A DNA stretch of 64,000 nt from Methanoculleus receptaculi (GTDB lineage Archaea > Halobacteriota > Methanomicrobia > Methanomicrobiales > Methanoculleaceae). The position numbers and the translations under genes are program-made. The stretch is from the NCBI RefSeq assembly GCF_033472595.1, contig NZ_CP137642.1, positions 62,001-126,000 of the forward strand, written 5' to 3'. The notes beneath the pieces were generated by a model. It worked only from the letters and a program-made list of their open reading frames with translations, was not told the origin of the DNA and made no database searches. This document shows, in pieces, positions 7,499 through 17,342 of this stretch (position 1 is its first letter; the number at the start of each line of letters is the position of its first letter).

Positions 7499-9145
7499 TC
7501 ATCCATCGATCTGGCATACGTCACAGCCAAGTGATAGCACCTGGTCTGGCCTGCTGCGATAACGATAGACTGTAATCCCTTTACAGCGGAGTTCATGAGC
7601 AAGGGAATAGATCTGACTAATCTCCCCCACGGTTGCGCGCTCCGGGAGGTTAACCGTCTTTGAGACTGCATTATCCACATACTTCTGGAATGCGGCCTGC
7701 ATCCGGACGTGGTGCTCCGGGGTGATCTCAAGGGCCGTCTTAAAGAGGTCAAGAGTAGGGTCGTCCAGAGGGAGGCCAGCAACCGTTCCATGGCGGCGGA
7801 CGTGTTCGACCACGTCCTTTCCGCCGGCGGTGGAGGGCAGGAACTCAGTGATCAGGCTGCTTACAATCCTCACAGGCTGGCCGTCGATCGTCCGCTCGTA
7901 GGCAAAAGAGAAGACCGGTTCGATACCGCTCGTCGTCCCGGCTATAAGATGGATCGACCCCGTTGGAGCAATGGTTGTGACGGTGGCGTTGCGCATATCC
8001 CCGTGGAAGACCGAACCCTCGATCGCCGGAAACGGGCCCTTCTCCATGCCCAGTTCCTCTGAGCGCTCCCGCGCCGTGGTCTGAACCTTCTCCATCAGGT
8101 TCTCGGCAAACCGGAGCGCTTCCTCCGATTCGTAGGGAATACCTAGGCGTATGAGCGCTTCGGCAAACCCCATCACCCCGAGCCCGATCTTTCTTGTGGC
8201 CAGGGTCTTCTCGCGGATCTGAGGGAGAGGGAAATGGTTAACATCGATGACCGAGTCGAGAAACTCGACGCCGCATCGGACCACCCTGACCAGCAGGTCA
8301 TCATCGATCTCGCTCTTCCTGATGCACCTGGCCAGGTTAATGCTACCCAGGTTGCAACTCTCATAGGGGTAGAGGGGCTGCTCACCGCATGGGTTGGTAG
8401 CCTCGATGAGACCAAGGTGCGGTGTGGTGTTCCGCCGGTTGATCTCGTCGAGAAAGATTACACCAGGTTCACCTGAGATCCAGGCCGATTCAGCAATGAT
8501 GCGCCAGAGCGAGCGAGCGTTGATACTCTTCCAGACGCTGCCGTCACGCGGGTTTACGAGGTCGTAGTCGGGACCACCCTCCAGGCTCCGGAGGAACTGC
8601 TCATCAACCCCGACAGAGATGTTGAAGTTTGTAAGCCCGCCCTCACGTTTGCAGGTAACAAACTCCTCGATGTCCGGGTGAGAGGCAGCGAGCACGCCCA
8701 TGTTTGCCCCCCTTCTCCGCCCGCCCTGACGTACCGCCGCTGTCGCTGCATCAAAGACCCGCATGAACGAGACCGGCCCGGTTGCGGCACCCCTCACACC
8801 GTTGACTATGTCCCCGCGAGGCCTGAGGCGTGAGAACGAGAACCCGGTCCCCCCGCCGGACTGATGGATGAGCGCCATATGTGTGAGGGTTCTAAAGATA
8901 CCCTCAATCGAGTCCTCCACAGGGAGGACAAAGCACGCGGAGAGTTGTCCTCCGGGAGTGCCAGCGTTCATCAGGGTAGGTGAGTTCGGCAGGAAAAGGA
9001 GATCCGAGAGGAGTGAGAAGAACTCGCGCGATCGTTCCGTTCCACCAACGGCGCTGGCAGCACGCCAGAAAAGACCCTCAGGACTCTCGCCTGGAAGGAG
9101 GTAGCGGCGTTCCAGGAGGAGACGGGCTGCTGGAGTGAGTTCCAT
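7499..9145 (-). CDS. nrdJ: Adenosylcobalamin-dependent (class II) ribonucleotide reductase
   Basis: Reduces ribonucleotides to deoxyribonucleotides using a radical generated from adenosylcobalamin. Visible catalytic residues are Cys71 (LSACFVLP), N251-x-C253-x-E255 in [14 protein letters not shown], the partner Cys264, and a C-terminal CDVC pair that would relay electrons from thioredoxin or glutaredoxin. At 548 residues it is short; no N-terminal ATP-cone is present, so allosteric activity control through that module is absent. ATG 9145 ([10 protein letters not shown]) is chosen over a start four codons upstream. It stands 59 bp from, and divergent to, cobyric acid synthase, an enzyme of its cofactor pathway. 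Confidence 0.93.
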   Translation of the reverse strand: MELTPAARLLLERRYLLPGESPEGLFWRAASAVGGTERSREFFSLLSDLLFLPNSPTLMNAGTPGGQLSACFVLPVEDSIEGIFRTLTHMALIHQSGGGTGFSFSRLRPRGDIVNGVRGAATGPVSFMRVFDAATAAVRQGGRRRGANMGVLAASHPDIEEFVTCKREGGLTNFNISVGVDEQFLRSLEGGPDYDLVNPRDGSVWKSINARSLWRIIAESAWISGEPGVIFLDEINRRNTTPHLGLIEATNPCGEQPLYPYESCNLGSINLARCIRKSEIDDDLLVRVVRCGVEFLDSVIDVNHFPLPQIREKTLATRKIGLGVMGFAEALIRLGIPYESEEALRFAENLMEKVQTTARERSEELGMEKGPFPAIEGSVFHGDMRNATVTTIAPTGSIHLIAGTTSGIEPVFSFAYERTIDGQPVRIVSSLITEFLPSTAGGKDVVEHVRRHGTVAGLPLDDPTLDLFKTALEITPEHHVRMQAAFQKYVDNAVSKTVNLPERATVGEISQIYSLAHELRCKGITVYRYRSRPDQVLSLGCDVCQIDG

Positions 9146-9204
9146 ATTACCCTTCATGGAACCCCGGCCTTAATAAGCCGTTGTGTCCAACTCTTCTGCT
9201 GACG

Positions 9205-10677
9205 ATGTCTCTTATCGTGCTCGGAACTGCATCCCACGTCGGCAAAAGCGTGACCGTTGCAGCACTCTGCCGTGCGCTATACCGGCGCGGGATCGCGGTT
9301 GCGCCTTTCAAATCCCAGAACATGAGCCTCAACTCCTACGTCACCGCCGACGGGAGTGAGATCGGGATCGCTCAGGCCGCCCAGGCTTTTGCTGCCGGGA
9401 TCGAACCAGAGGCCGATATGAACCCGATCCTCCTCAAACCAAAGGGGGAGGCGGTCTCGCAGGTGGTTCTACTCGGCCGGCCTTACAAGGATGTGCAGAT
9501 CCGGGACTACTACATGGAGACGGATAAACTTCTTGCAGAGGCGGTTGCCGCTTTCGAACGATTGCAGAGACGGTTCGGAAACGTTGTGGTGGAGGGTGCC
9601 GGAGGGGCGGCTGAGGTGAACCTCTACGAGCGTGACATCGCAAACATAAGGCTCGCCCGGGCACTCCGCCTTCCAGTTCTCCTGGTCGCAGATATAGAGC
9701 GGGGCGGGGTCTTTGCCCAGATCTACGGCACTCTTGCCCTCCTTCCCGAAGAGATCCGATCGCTTGTAAAGGGGGTTATCATCAACAAGTTCAGGGGCGA
9801 TCCCGCGCTGTTTGAATCGGGTGTTGCCAGACTCGAAGAACTCACAGGTGTGCCGGTCCTCGGTGTGGTGCCATACAACGATATCCGTATTCCAAGCGAG
9901 GACTCCCTCTCTATAAGCGAGAGGCAATGCGCGGCGACAGAAAACGCGATCAGGATCGCCGTCATCCGGCTCCCACGGATCTCAAACTTCACCGACTTCG
10001 AGCTCCTCGAGCGGCACGCTTCTGTTGAGTATGTCACGCCAGGAGAATCGCTTGCCGGATACGACTGTATCATCCTCCCGGGGACGAAGAACACCGTGGA
10101 GGATCTCAACGTCCTTCGCGGGCACGGCGTGGAGAAGGAACTCGAGGTTTCCGGGGAGAGGGGTGTCCCGATCATCGGGATCTGCGGGGGATACCAGATG
10201 CTCGGGAAGGCTATCATCGATAGGGGTATCGAGTCTGGGGGCGACCCTGCCGAGTATACGGGTTTCGGGCTCCTCGACGTTGTCACGGCGTTTACCGGAT
10301 ATCGCAAGACGACGGTGCAGGTCAGGCGGCGGGCAACAGGCCCTGGCCCCATACTCCAGGCTATGGGAGAGGTGGAGGGTTACGAGATACATATGGGCGA
10401 GACCGAGCGGCGAGGACTGCCAGAGGCGTTCGCCGGAGAAGGCGCTGCGACACCCGACGGCCTGGTCTTCGGGACATACATGCACGGGCTCTTCCAGAAC
10501 CCCGGTGCTGTAAACGCCCTCCTCGCCTATCTATCGAAACGCCGGGGGCTGCCGTTTGAGCCTATAACGGAGGCGGACGGCGGCGCATTGGGCGCATCCG
10601 CAGCATACGGTGACCTGGCCAGGCATTTTGAGGCGCATGTTGATATGGATACGATCCTGGGCTTTTTTACCAGATGA
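9205..10677 (+). CDS. cobQ: Cobyric acid synthase
   Basis: Amidates four side chains of adenosylcobyrinic acid a,c-diamide, using glutamine and ATP, in cobamide synthesis. The 490-residue protein has the N-terminal P-loop GTASHVGKS and the CobQ signature [13 protein letters not shown]. The C-terminal class I glutaminase domain has the nucleophile Cys near residue 327 ([10 protein letters not shown]) and the catalytic His in [12 protein letters not shown] 9205 gives the conserved MSLIVLGT start. Cobamides are needed here for methanogenic methyl transfer and for the divergent ribonucleotide reductase. A 59-codon frame overlaps its stop by ATGA. Confidence 0.95.
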   Translation: MSLIVLGTASHVGKSVTVAALCRALYRRGIAVAPFKSQNMSLNSYVTADGSEIGIAQAAQAFAAGIEPEADMNPILLKPKGEAVSQVVLLGRPYKDVQIRDYYMETDKLLAEAVAAFERLQRRFGNVVVEGAGGAAEVNLYERDIANIRLARALRLPVLLVADIERGGVFAQIYGTLALLPEEIRSLVKGVIINKFRGDPALFESGVARLEELTGVPVLGVVPYNDIRIPSEDSLSISERQCAATENAIRIAVIRLPRISNFTDFELLERHASVEYVTPGESLAGYDCIILPGTKNTVEDLNVLRGHGVEKELEVSGERGVPIIGICGGYQMLGKAIIDRGIESGGDPAEYTGFGLLDVVTAFTGYRKTTVQVRRRATGPGPILQAMGEVEGYEIHMGETERRGLPEAFAGEGAATPDGLVFGTYMHGLFQNPGAVNALLAYLSKRRGLPFEPITEADGGALGASAAYGDLARHFEAHVDMDTILGFFTR

Positions 10678-10853
10678 AAGCATCTCTCCTGCATTTCCTG
10701 GCAAAATGGCCGGCATCTATTCCAGAGATTCGGGAAGAGCCCATACCTCCGGAGATTGAAATGCCTGTTACCCGAGGGGGCCATCGATTGCATCATGAAG
10801 ATCGGTCTTTTGCATTGGAAGTGGGGATCAAGCCGGATCAAAAGGAAGAATGA
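10674..10853 (+). CDS. Possible small ORF coupled to cobQ
   Basis: A 59-codon frame starts at the ATGA that overlaps the cobQ stop and ends at TGA 10851. The predicted product is hydrophilic, with a proline- and glutamate-rich middle ([14 protein letters not shown]) and a charged end. It has no recognisable family, signal peptide or cysteine motif. The ATGA overlap is the only positive evidence, and such overlaps can occur by chance in a 190-bp gap, so this is a tentative call. Confidence 0.25.
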   Translation: MKASLLHFLAKWPASIPEIREEPIPPEIEMPVTRGGHRLHHEDRSFALEVGIKPDQKEE

Positions 10854-10868
10854 CGCATCCCGGCCGCC

Positions 10869-11918
10869 TCAGAGGAAGAACCGGAACGCAACCCAGGCTA
10901 TCAGCACCATCAACGCCGAGTACTTCAGCCCTGCGACCGCCCGTCCTTCGCCCATGACGCCCGCCGCAAGCCCTGAGAAGAACCCCTGGATAAGCGCCGC
11001 ATGGCAGAAGACGCGGTTGTAGAGGAAGATATCCACACTACCCATAAACGACTGCGCGGACGCTGACCCTGAGGCCGCAACAGTCTCCCCAGCCTCCGCC
11101 ATCGTTGCAAGGAAAGTACCTGAGAGCACGGCGATGACGAATAAGAAGACGAAGAACGACATCAGGATGATGATCATGTAGATCATCATCCCCGTCTTTC
11201 GCTCCGTTTTCAGGTTGAAAAACTCATAGGCGTCGTGCGCAGCCGCCCGAAGCACCTCGCTGACATCGCCGCCCGCGGAACTTGCCTGAGCGATCAGTTC
11301 GACGCTCCGCTCCGCAAGCGGGGTGCTCACGGCCTTCCCGAACCTGCGAATCGCCTCCACAAACGGGACGCCCCAGGACATCTCAGTATCGAGTTTGCGG
11401 ATATGGGGTGTGAGTGCCCCGTAATCGCCTTCCGAGACTATATGTATGGCGTGTGGGAGCGTCATACCGGAATCGTTCATCCCGGCCACATCCCGGAAGA
11501 AGTTCGGGAGAGAGGCCTCGACGCTCGATACGCGAATCGATTCCTTGAGATCGAGGATGGCAAAAGGCACGATGGCGATGATTATCGCGAATACGGCGAC
11601 ATCGTCAAGCATGGTCGTCCCGAAGATTGCCGCGAAACCGTAAGACGTCACTATGCTTACAAATCCACCGATGAAGAGGAGGAGAGCTGCAGGAACGGAT
11701 ATAAACAGGGCGGTGTAGGGCTCCTCAATCATCACCCTGAGCGGATGTTTGAGGAAGCGGTAGAACCCTTCCTGGTACTTCCGCCGCTGCTGGATCCTCT
11801 TAAGGATCTCCTCGTCCCGCACCACGACCGGATCGGGCTGAGGCGCCTCCTCCGGCATATCAACCGGCTGCGGCCGGTTTCGATTCAAAAGATCGTCAAA
11901 AAGGTCTTTAAATCCCAT
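10869..11918 (-). CDS. Type II secretion F-domain platform protein (TadC/FlaJ-like), second copy
   Basis: Inner-membrane platform protein of a pilus- or secretion-type machine. A 60-residue cytoplasmic start is followed by hydrophobic segments near residues 72-95 and 105-125. A cytoplasmic helical F domain follows (about 130-235, with PNFFRDVAGMNDSG and the typical ELIAQASSAGGDVSEVL). Further membrane segments lie near 245-270, 300-320 and 330-349. It begins one base after the stop of the other platform protein. Paired TadB/TadC-like proteins are normal in Tad-type systems; archaeal pili often have two such proteins or one fused FlaJ. Confidence 0.85.
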   Translation of the reverse strand: MGFKDLFDDLLNRNRPQPVDMPEEAPQPDPVVVRDEEILKRIQQRRKYQEGFYRFLKHPLRVMIEEPYTALFISVPAALLLFIGGFVSIVTSYGFAAIFGTTMLDDVAVFAIIIAIVPFAILDLKESIRVSSVEASLPNFFRDVAGMNDSGMTLPHAIHIVSEGDYGALTPHIRKLDTEMSWGVPFVEAIRRFGKAVSTPLAERSVELIAQASSAGGDVSEVLRAAAHDAYEFFNLKTERKTGMMIYMIIILMSFFVFLFVIAVLSGTFLATMAEAGETVAASGSASAQSFMGSVDIFLYNRVFCHAALIQGFFSGLAAGVMGEGRAVAGLKYSALMVLIAWVAFRFFL

Positions 11919-11919
11919 A

Positions 11920-12843
11920 TCACACCTCCGGCGTTATTGAACTGATCAGGATGACAAACATCAGGCTCCCGAAGGGCACAAGCAGGTAGATGATTATATA
12001 CAGGAAGAGCGGGTTCGAGTCGCCCGATAAGATCGTCATGACCGACTGGAGGATGATCAAAAAGAGCATGCCCGCAACGATTGCGGTGACGTAGGACTCC
12101 GCGACCAGCCCGAGCGTCTCCAGGAACGCCTTCTGCTGCTGGTGGTTCTCAAGCGTATACTGGTGTGCCTTCGTGCGGAAGTACTCTGTCAGGTTACTCC
12201 CGCTGGAGATGCTTGCAACCGCTCCCTGGAGGAACTCCCGCATCCGGTCACTCGGCGTCGCCTGCGCAACCGCCCGCAGGGCCTCAAGGAGGTCTTTACC
12301 GAAGAAGTCGGTCTCGCGGGTGATGTAACGTGCCTCTACGGCGCTCTCACCATATATCTGACTCTGACCGAGTGACCGGAAGACCTCATCTGGTGTTATT
12401 CCCGCCGAGGACATGGCTGTAACATAATTTATGGCGTACGGGAGGGTGGCATCGATGTTCCGGCGGCGCTCCCCTGCCAGTATACCCGGGTAGATGATGA
12501 AGACGATGTAGGTGATCCCGCCGAATACCAGGAGGGCGATGATCGTGATGACGATGGTGCCAAGCACCATCTTGTAGTCATTCAAAGCATAGAGGAACTC
12601 CGGGACCGCCCCACGGTAGACTATCATATCAGGGACGCGAAGGATATATGTCAGGAGCCCGATCAGAACGGCCGCTACGAGACCAACCATGATCGATGTG
12701 ACATAGGCGGTCGCAAGGTAGGCCTCGAATGGCGTCGTCATCCGCGCCCCCATCATATCGTTGCGGAGCTTAACATAATCCGCCCGTTTATCCTTTAATC
12801 TGTGGCCGAGAAGGTTGAAACAGAAACGCTCGTAACTGTTCAT
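11920..12843 (-). CDS. Type II secretion F-domain platform protein (TadB/FlaJ-like), first copy
   Basis: This 307-residue membrane protein has two hydrophobic segments near residues 42-65 and 90-125. A cytoplasmic T2SSF domain follows (about 130-230; TLPYAINYVTAMSSAG and LLEALRAVAQATPSD), then membrane segments near 245-270 and 280-300. Its start overlaps the ATPase stop by 4 bp (ATGA at 12840-12843), so the two are translationally coupled. Together with the second platform protein it should form the membrane base on which the ATPase acts. Confidence 0.85.
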   Translation of the reverse strand: MNSYERFCFNLLGHRLKDKRADYVKLRNDMMGARMTTPFEAYLATAYVTSIMVGLVAAVLIGLLTYILRVPDMIVYRGAVPEFLYALNDYKMVLGTIVITIIALLVFGGITYIVFIIYPGILAGERRRNIDATLPYAINYVTAMSSAGITPDEVFRSLGQSQIYGESAVEARYITRETDFFGKDLLEALRAVAQATPSDRMREFLQGAVASISSGSNLTEYFRTKAHQYTLENHQQQKAFLETLGLVAESYVTAIVAGMLFLIILQSVMTILSGDSNPLFLYIIIYLLVPFGSLMFVILISSITPEV

Positions 12844-15200
12844 GCAGGACCCCCCTCCCCATATAGGTCCGCGCGCACCCGCTGGATGACCGCCTCCGGG
12901 TCCCTGAAGTAGGAGATCAGTATCTTGCTAACATCCTGGTAATGTCTGATCTTCTTGATGCGCATCCACTCAAGCACTTCCTGACGCCGTTTCAACTCTT
13001 CGCGCATCCGCTCTTCGCTCCAGCCCCGGTCCTCCATGATCTGCTCCAGGATGTAGGATTTGCCGGAATACCGGATCTCATCAGTCACCGGGTGCCACCG
13101 GAAGACCTCGTTTGTGATCAGTTCGTTCGTCCGGGGATCGACGTCCAGTATCTCGATGAGGTGTTTGTTGCGCCGGATCCGCTGGCCGCCCACCCGGGCC
13201 TGCACCTGGATGGACATAAGGTCAAGCGCAGAGAGCATGTTCCTGGGTACACCGATCGGCGGGTTCTCAAGACGATGGACCGCACTTGCCACCGAATCTG
13301 CGTGCATCGTCGCGTAGGTTACATGACCGGTGCTCATGGCCTGGAAGAGGGTCAGGGCCTCGCGACCGCGAACCTCGCCGACCAGGAGGTACTCCGGGCG
13401 CTGCCGGAGGGCGGCGCGGAGCAGTTCATACATATCGATCTCCCCCCGTCCATCCTGTGAGAACGAGTCACGGGTGACACTCGGGATCCAGTTCGGGTGG
13501 GGCAGTTTAAGTTCCCGGGTGTCCTCGAGGGTGATTATCTTTGCAAGCGGCGGGATAAAGAGCGATATGGCGTTCAACGTCGTGGTCTTCCCGGAAGCCG
13601 TACCGCCGGCAAAGATGCATGATTTACCGTTCTCAACTGCCAGCCAGAGGAAAGCGATCCCGAGCGGGGAGAAGGTGTGCCACTCGATGAGGTCTGTTGG
13701 AGTGATCGGTTCATCCCGGAACTTCCGGATGGTGAACGTCGAGCCGTGAGCGGTCACCTCTGAACCGAGAGTCATCTGGATGCGCGAGCCATCGTTCATG
13801 GTGGCATCCAGCATCGGTTCGGCGATCGAGATGTACTTCCCCGCCCGCTGCGCAAGTTTCGTGACGAAGGAGTCGAGCTCCGCTGCGTCGGTGTATACAA
13901 GATTCGTCCTCAGAGACTCGTAGGTTGTGTGGTAGACGAATATAGCGCTACCGACACCGTCACAGGAGATATCCTCGACATACTTGTCATGCATAATTGG
14001 ATCGATCAGACCATCGCCAAGAAACTCCTTCTCCACCTGGTAGAGGACTTTCTCCCGGCCGACAGGATCGAGGCGAATCCCATAATCGGCGATGATCGTG
14101 TTAACCGCATCACGCAACACCCTGCGCGCCTCCTCGCGGCTGAGGTTCCGGCAGGTGATATTGAGGGTCTCAAAGAGGCGCTCCCTGATCTCCTGGAAGA
14201 GATCACGCTCCCCTGGCGTGAGTACCGGTTCTATGACGTGGTAGGTGTACTCATGCGTCGAGGTGTCATAGGTCACGCGGATGTAGGCGTAGGGTTCGTT
14301 CACCGGGTAGAGCTCAATCTCCTCCACCCCCAGGGAGGGGTGCAAGGTGAGGTCGACGAGGGGTCCATGCAGGAGGGGGTTGTAGTCTTCGACCTTCTGC
14401 TCGAGGGTGGGCACCTGGAACTTCCTGATAACCCCAAACCGGGGTTTTGGAACCTCCTCGGCAGGGATTGCCACCTCTGCGGCTGCAGCGGCGAAAGATG
14501 AGGGCGTGTATGACCGGGAGAATAGTTCGTCAAACTCCGATACGACCCGGGCGTTGTCGACAAAGTCATAGAAGTGCTCATTGCGGTTGATGCTCAGTTC
14601 ATCGATGGAGAAGGTAGCGCTCCTGGGGAGGATCAGGTCTGCAAGGTTCCCGAGTTCATCGACCGATCTCACCCCCTCAAAAGTCTCTTCATATGTGCCG
14701 GATTCATCGGTCTCCCGCCATCCCCATCTGCGCTCGCGGATGCCTGCATGAACGGGATGGCGCGAAGCGGCGGGCGTGAACGCCGGCTCCGGCCGGGCCG
14801 GCTTCTCCACCACCGGCGGTTCAGCGGGCGATTCCAGCGCGGTGCCGGCCTCACCGGGCACCTCCACATAAGAAGAGACCGGTTCCTCAACAATACCCGG
14901 CCCCTGCCCCTCGATCCGCTTGAGGAGAGCCTGGATCGGGTCTTCAGCCGTGGTTGTGCGCCGTTCCGCCGCACTTCCTGTTCTTGCCACGCTCTCGATG
15001 AGAGCCCTGATCTCATCATCCTTCCGGACATGCACCGGCACCGGTTCCGGGCGTTCCCCCCACCACGTATCGATAAAGAGTTCGCTGGCAGGATCATTCG
15101 CTATGGCATCCTCCTCCCCAAAACCCAGTTTCTGTGGCCGGGAGAGGAGGTTTCTGACCGACGCTATCAACTCGCGCTCCTCGTCACCATTCTTACTCAT
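12840..15200 (-). CDS. Type II/IV secretion system ATPase (TadA/GspE-like) with long N-terminal extension
   Basis: Hexameric ATPase expected to power assembly or secretion through the two platform proteins. ATG 15200 (MSKNGDEERE) follows a GGAG site. The C-terminal half carries Walker A GGTASGKTTT, an Asp box (ITLEDTRELKLPHPNW), Walker B LLVGEVRGREALTLFQ and the His box TGHVTYATMHAD. About 290 residues precede the conserved N-terminal domain of the motor. They are rich in Glu, Pro and Ala and contain no obvious fold, so the 786-residue protein is longer than most FlaI or TadA proteins. Archaellum FlaI is unlikely because no archaellin or fla accessory genes are present. Confidence 0.9.
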   Translation of the reverse strand: MSKNGDEERELIASVRNLLSRPQKLGFGEEDAIANDPASELFIDTWWGERPEPVPVHVRKDDEIRALIESVARTGSAAERRTTTAEDPIQALLKRIEGQGPGIVEEPVSSYVEVPGEAGTALESPAEPPVVEKPARPEPAFTPAASRHPVHAGIRERRWGWRETDESGTYEETFEGVRSVDELGNLADLILPRSATFSIDELSINRNEHFYDFVDNARVVSEFDELFSRSYTPSSFAAAAAEVAIPAEEVPKPRFGVIRKFQVPTLEQKVEDYNPLLHGPLVDLTLHPSLGVEEIELYPVNEPYAYIRVTYDTSTHEYTYHVIEPVLTPGERDLFQEIRERLFETLNITCRNLSREEARRVLRDAVNTIIADYGIRLDPVGREKVLYQVEKEFLGDGLIDPIMHDKYVEDISCDGVGSAIFVYHTTYESLRTNLVYTDAAELDSFVTKLAQRAGKYISIAEPMLDATMNDGSRIQMTLGSEVTAHGSTFTIRKFRDEPITPTDLIEWHTFSPLGIAFLWLAVENGKSCIFAGGTASGKTTTLNAISLFIPPLAKIITLEDTRELKLPHPNWIPSVTRDSFSQDGRGEIDMYELLRAALRQRPEYLLVGEVRGREALTLFQAMSTGHVTYATMHADSVASAVHRLENPPIGVPRNMLSALDLMSIQVQARVGGQRIRRNKHLIEILDVDPRTNELITNEVFRWHPVTDEIRYSGKSYILEQIMEDRGWSEERMREELKRRQEVLEWMRIKKIRHYQDVSKILISYFRDPEAVIQRVRADLYGEGGPA

Positions 15201-15825
15201 CCGGTCTCCTCGCAATATCGATACCTACCTCTACCCTGGGTTCATGAAACTCCACGATGCAGCGTGTACGCTCCCCTATCCGGTCAGATACAATACACAT
15301 ATACCGCCCATTGAGCAGCCGAAAACAGACCCGTCCCCCCACATCTGTCACATCGCTTGCAAGCATAACCTTCCCCTTCCGGATTGTGACGCGGGCCCCC
15401 GCAACAGGTGCGCGGCCATCATGCACGATCAGACAGAGCACACCAACCCGCTGTCTGTCTGTAGCCCCGACTATCGGAATATCGAGGCGGCCGTTCTTCA
15501 TCAGGTGACTCTTCTCAAAGACCCTGCACCGCGACGTGAGAGCATCGACGACAGTCTGCGCAACCAGGTAGAGTTCGAACGTTTCATCCCCTGTCAGGTG
15601 CAGTGCTGCCTGGTCACCAAAGAGCGTTCCCTTCCCGTCGACAAGGATTGCGCCGTCCGGTTCGCCCCTCGAGATGATGAGGAAAAAATCGCTCGCCTCA
15701 CCTCTCGATACACCTATACCACTTGGAGAATGAGCAGCGCTGTAGTGCAGCAACTCCTCATAAGTAAAGCGCCCCTCGCACACCGACTGGCCGAGGACCT
15801 CTGCCATCAGGTCGTTTATTTCCAT
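15193..15825 (-). CDS. Secretion-cluster partner protein with carboxypeptidase-regulatory-like domain
   Basis: This 210-residue protein of unknown function overlaps the ATPase start by 8 bp, so it is the first gene of the secretion operon. Residues about 1-120 are predicted alpha/beta, with a GEPDGAILVDGKGTL segment. Residues about 125-200 resemble a beta-sandwich of the carboxypeptidase-regulatory type, with PVAGARVTIRKGKVMLASD and GGRVCFRLLNGRYMCIVS, the usual add-a-trait, then-transmit pattern. No signal peptide is visible, so it probably acts in the cytoplasm with the ATPase. It may sense or regulate assembly, which is inference from position. Confidence 0.6.
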   Translation of the reverse strand: MEINDLMAEVLGQSVCEGRFTYEELLHYSAAHSPSGIGVSRGEASDFFLIISRGEPDGAILVDGKGTLFGDQAALHLTGDETFELYLVAQTVVDALTSRCRVFEKSHLMKNGRLDIPIVGATDRQRVGVLCLIVHDGRAPVAGARVTIRKGKVMLASDVTDVGGRVCFRLLNGRYMCIVSDRIGERTRCIVEFHEPRVEVGIDIARRPDE

Positions 15826-16141
15826 GAGGATCTTCTGGCAATGCCCTGTGTTTTCATGTTGGAAAGGGGATTTGCACCCCTATCACAATATACCACATCT
15901 ATACGCTATTATTAATATCTTATGATTGTCAAACATCAGACAAAAAAAATTTCCGGGGAATAGACCGGCTGCAGAGCGAGAGAGAGGTTTGCTGGCGATG
16001 GGCACCCCTCATACCCTCCTGCCCGGAGAAAAAGGTGCAATGCATGCGAATCTCCGGTCAATCGCGAAAAACCGCATTGAAACATTCTGCAGGACAAGAC
16101 CGCCAGAAATAAGAGATAACACGTAAACAAACTACCTGCCC
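15826..16141 (+). other. Divergent promoter region between secretion operon and prepilin peptidase
   Basis: No gene is supported in these 316 bp. A strongly AT-rich stretch near 15885-15955 includes TATTATTAATATC-like sequence suited to archaeal TATA boxes for either direction. A 66-codon forward frame at 15926-16126 has no start signal and no family-like content. Confidence 0.5.
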
Positions 16142-16948
16142 ATGATTCTTCAGCCCATGGCAGCAATTCCGCTTATGATTTCAGCAGGTGCAATCGGGAT
16201 CACGCTAATATACGCCTCGATCCTGGACCTGAGAGAGCGGCGGGTGCCGCATAAAACATGGCGGCCCGCCCTCGCGATCGCGGTCCCGGTAGCTGTCTGG
16301 GTATATGTGCTGACCTTTATCGCGGACTGGCGGACGGCGGCAGCGTATCTTACCCTGGTCGCAGTATTCTGCGGCTTTTTTTACCTTTTCCAGGCGATGA
16401 ACCTCTTTGGGGGGGCAGACGCGTATGCCCTCATCGTCATCACGGCATGCATCCCGTTCCACCCGTTTGAAACCATCTTTGGCACCTCGCCCCTGGGGTT
16501 CTTCCCCTTCACCGTGCTGATAAATGCTGTGCTCATCAACATCGCGGCACCCCTTGCCATACTTCTGAAGAACCTTGTTGAGGGGAACCGGGCTCCACTC
16601 TCATGCTTATTCCTTGGTTTTCCTGTTAGTGGAGAGAAGATCCAGAACGAGTTTGGTTTTGTTATGGAAGATCTAGAAGAAGGGGAGGACGGTAGACTGG
16701 TTCGACGGTTCATCGGTTTTACTGAGTCGCTTCGCCGCATCATACGGGGAGAGCGCAGGATCTACACAAAAGATCTCAGACAGCACCCCGATGAATACCA
16801 GAAGGAACTCACCCTCTACAGGAAGGCCGGCAGGGTCTGGATATCTTACGGTATTCCGTTCATCATCCCGATTACAGCGGGATTCCTGACAGCATTGTTC
16901 GTGGGAGACATTTTCTTTGTGATCATGAAAGCGATCGCAGGAATGTGA
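16142..16948 (+). CDS. Archaeal prepilin/preflagellin peptidase (A24 family)
   Basis: Membrane aspartyl protease that cleaves class III signal peptides of pilins or archaellins. The two catalytic aspartates are visible: the first in [11 protein letters not shown] (residue about 29), at the end of helix 1, and the second in LFGGADAY (near 99), matching the GxGD/GGAD motif. Further hydrophobic segments occur at 55-85, 100-150 and 235-265. The soluble charged loop of about 70 residues before the last helix resembles FlaK/PibD relatives. It faces the secretion operon across a 316-bp promoter gap. No type IV pilin gene with a class III signal sequence is seen nearby, so its substrates must be encoded elsewhere. 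Confidence 0.85.
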   Translation: MILQPMAAIPLMISAGAIGITLIYASILDLRERRVPHKTWRPALAIAVPVAVWVYVLTFIADWRTAAAYLTLVAVFCGFFYLFQAMNLFGGADAYALIVITACIPFHPFETIFGTSPLGFFPFTVLINAVLINIAAPLAILLKNLVEGNRAPLSCLFLGFPVSGEKIQNEFGFVMEDLEEGEDGRLVRRFIGFTESLRRIIRGERRIYTKDLRQHPDEYQKELTLYRKAGRVWISYGIPFIIPITAGFLTALFVGDIFFVIMKAIAGM

Positions 16949-16953
16949 TAGGT

Positions 16954-17319
16954 ATGGATATAGATTTCAAAAACGGTTTGATCCCTGTCATAGCACAGGA
17001 TAGGCGGACACGTGAGGTCCTGATGCTCGCCTACGCAAACGCTGAGGCGCTGGAACTTACCAGAACAACCGGATACGCGCACTACTACAGCAGAAGCAGA
17101 CAGAAGATCTGGAAGAAAGGGGAGGAGAGCGGCCACATACAGCGGGTCTGCCGGATACTTGTCGACTGTGATGCGGACGCCCTCCTCTATGAGGTGGAAC
17201 AGACCGGCGCAGCGTGTCATACCGGCCACACATCCTGCTTCTTCCGGACGATCGAGGGAGAGGAGATCGCCGGACTGGTCTTCGATCCGGAGAAGGTATA
17301 CGCTAATAAGGATGAATGA
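16954..17319 (+). CDS. hisI: Phosphoribosyl-AMP cyclohydrolase
   Basis: Third step of histidine synthesis: opens the adenine ring of phosphoribosyl-AMP. The 121-residue protein has the family features [30 protein letters not shown], the Zn/Mg-binding DCDADALLY and the cysteines of [14 protein letters not shown]. It is the stand-alone monofunctional form, without the HisE domain. ATG 16954 gives the conserved [13 protein letters not shown] start; a GTG at 16945 overlapping the peptidase stop is the alternative. No other his gene is adjacent. Confidence 0.93.
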   Translation: MDIDFKNGLIPVIAQDRRTREVLMLAYANAEALELTRTTGYAHYYSRSRQKIWKKGEESGHIQRVCRILVDCDADALLYEVEQTGAACHTGHTSCFFRTIEGEEIAGLVFDPEKVYANKDE

Positions 17320-17342
17320 CTTCATAACTATGGTGATTTTTT

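Noticed and set aside
13929-14501. Forward 190-codon frame inside the secretion ATPase gene
   Set aside because: Antisense shadow of a GC-rich gene with all ATPase motifs on the other strand.
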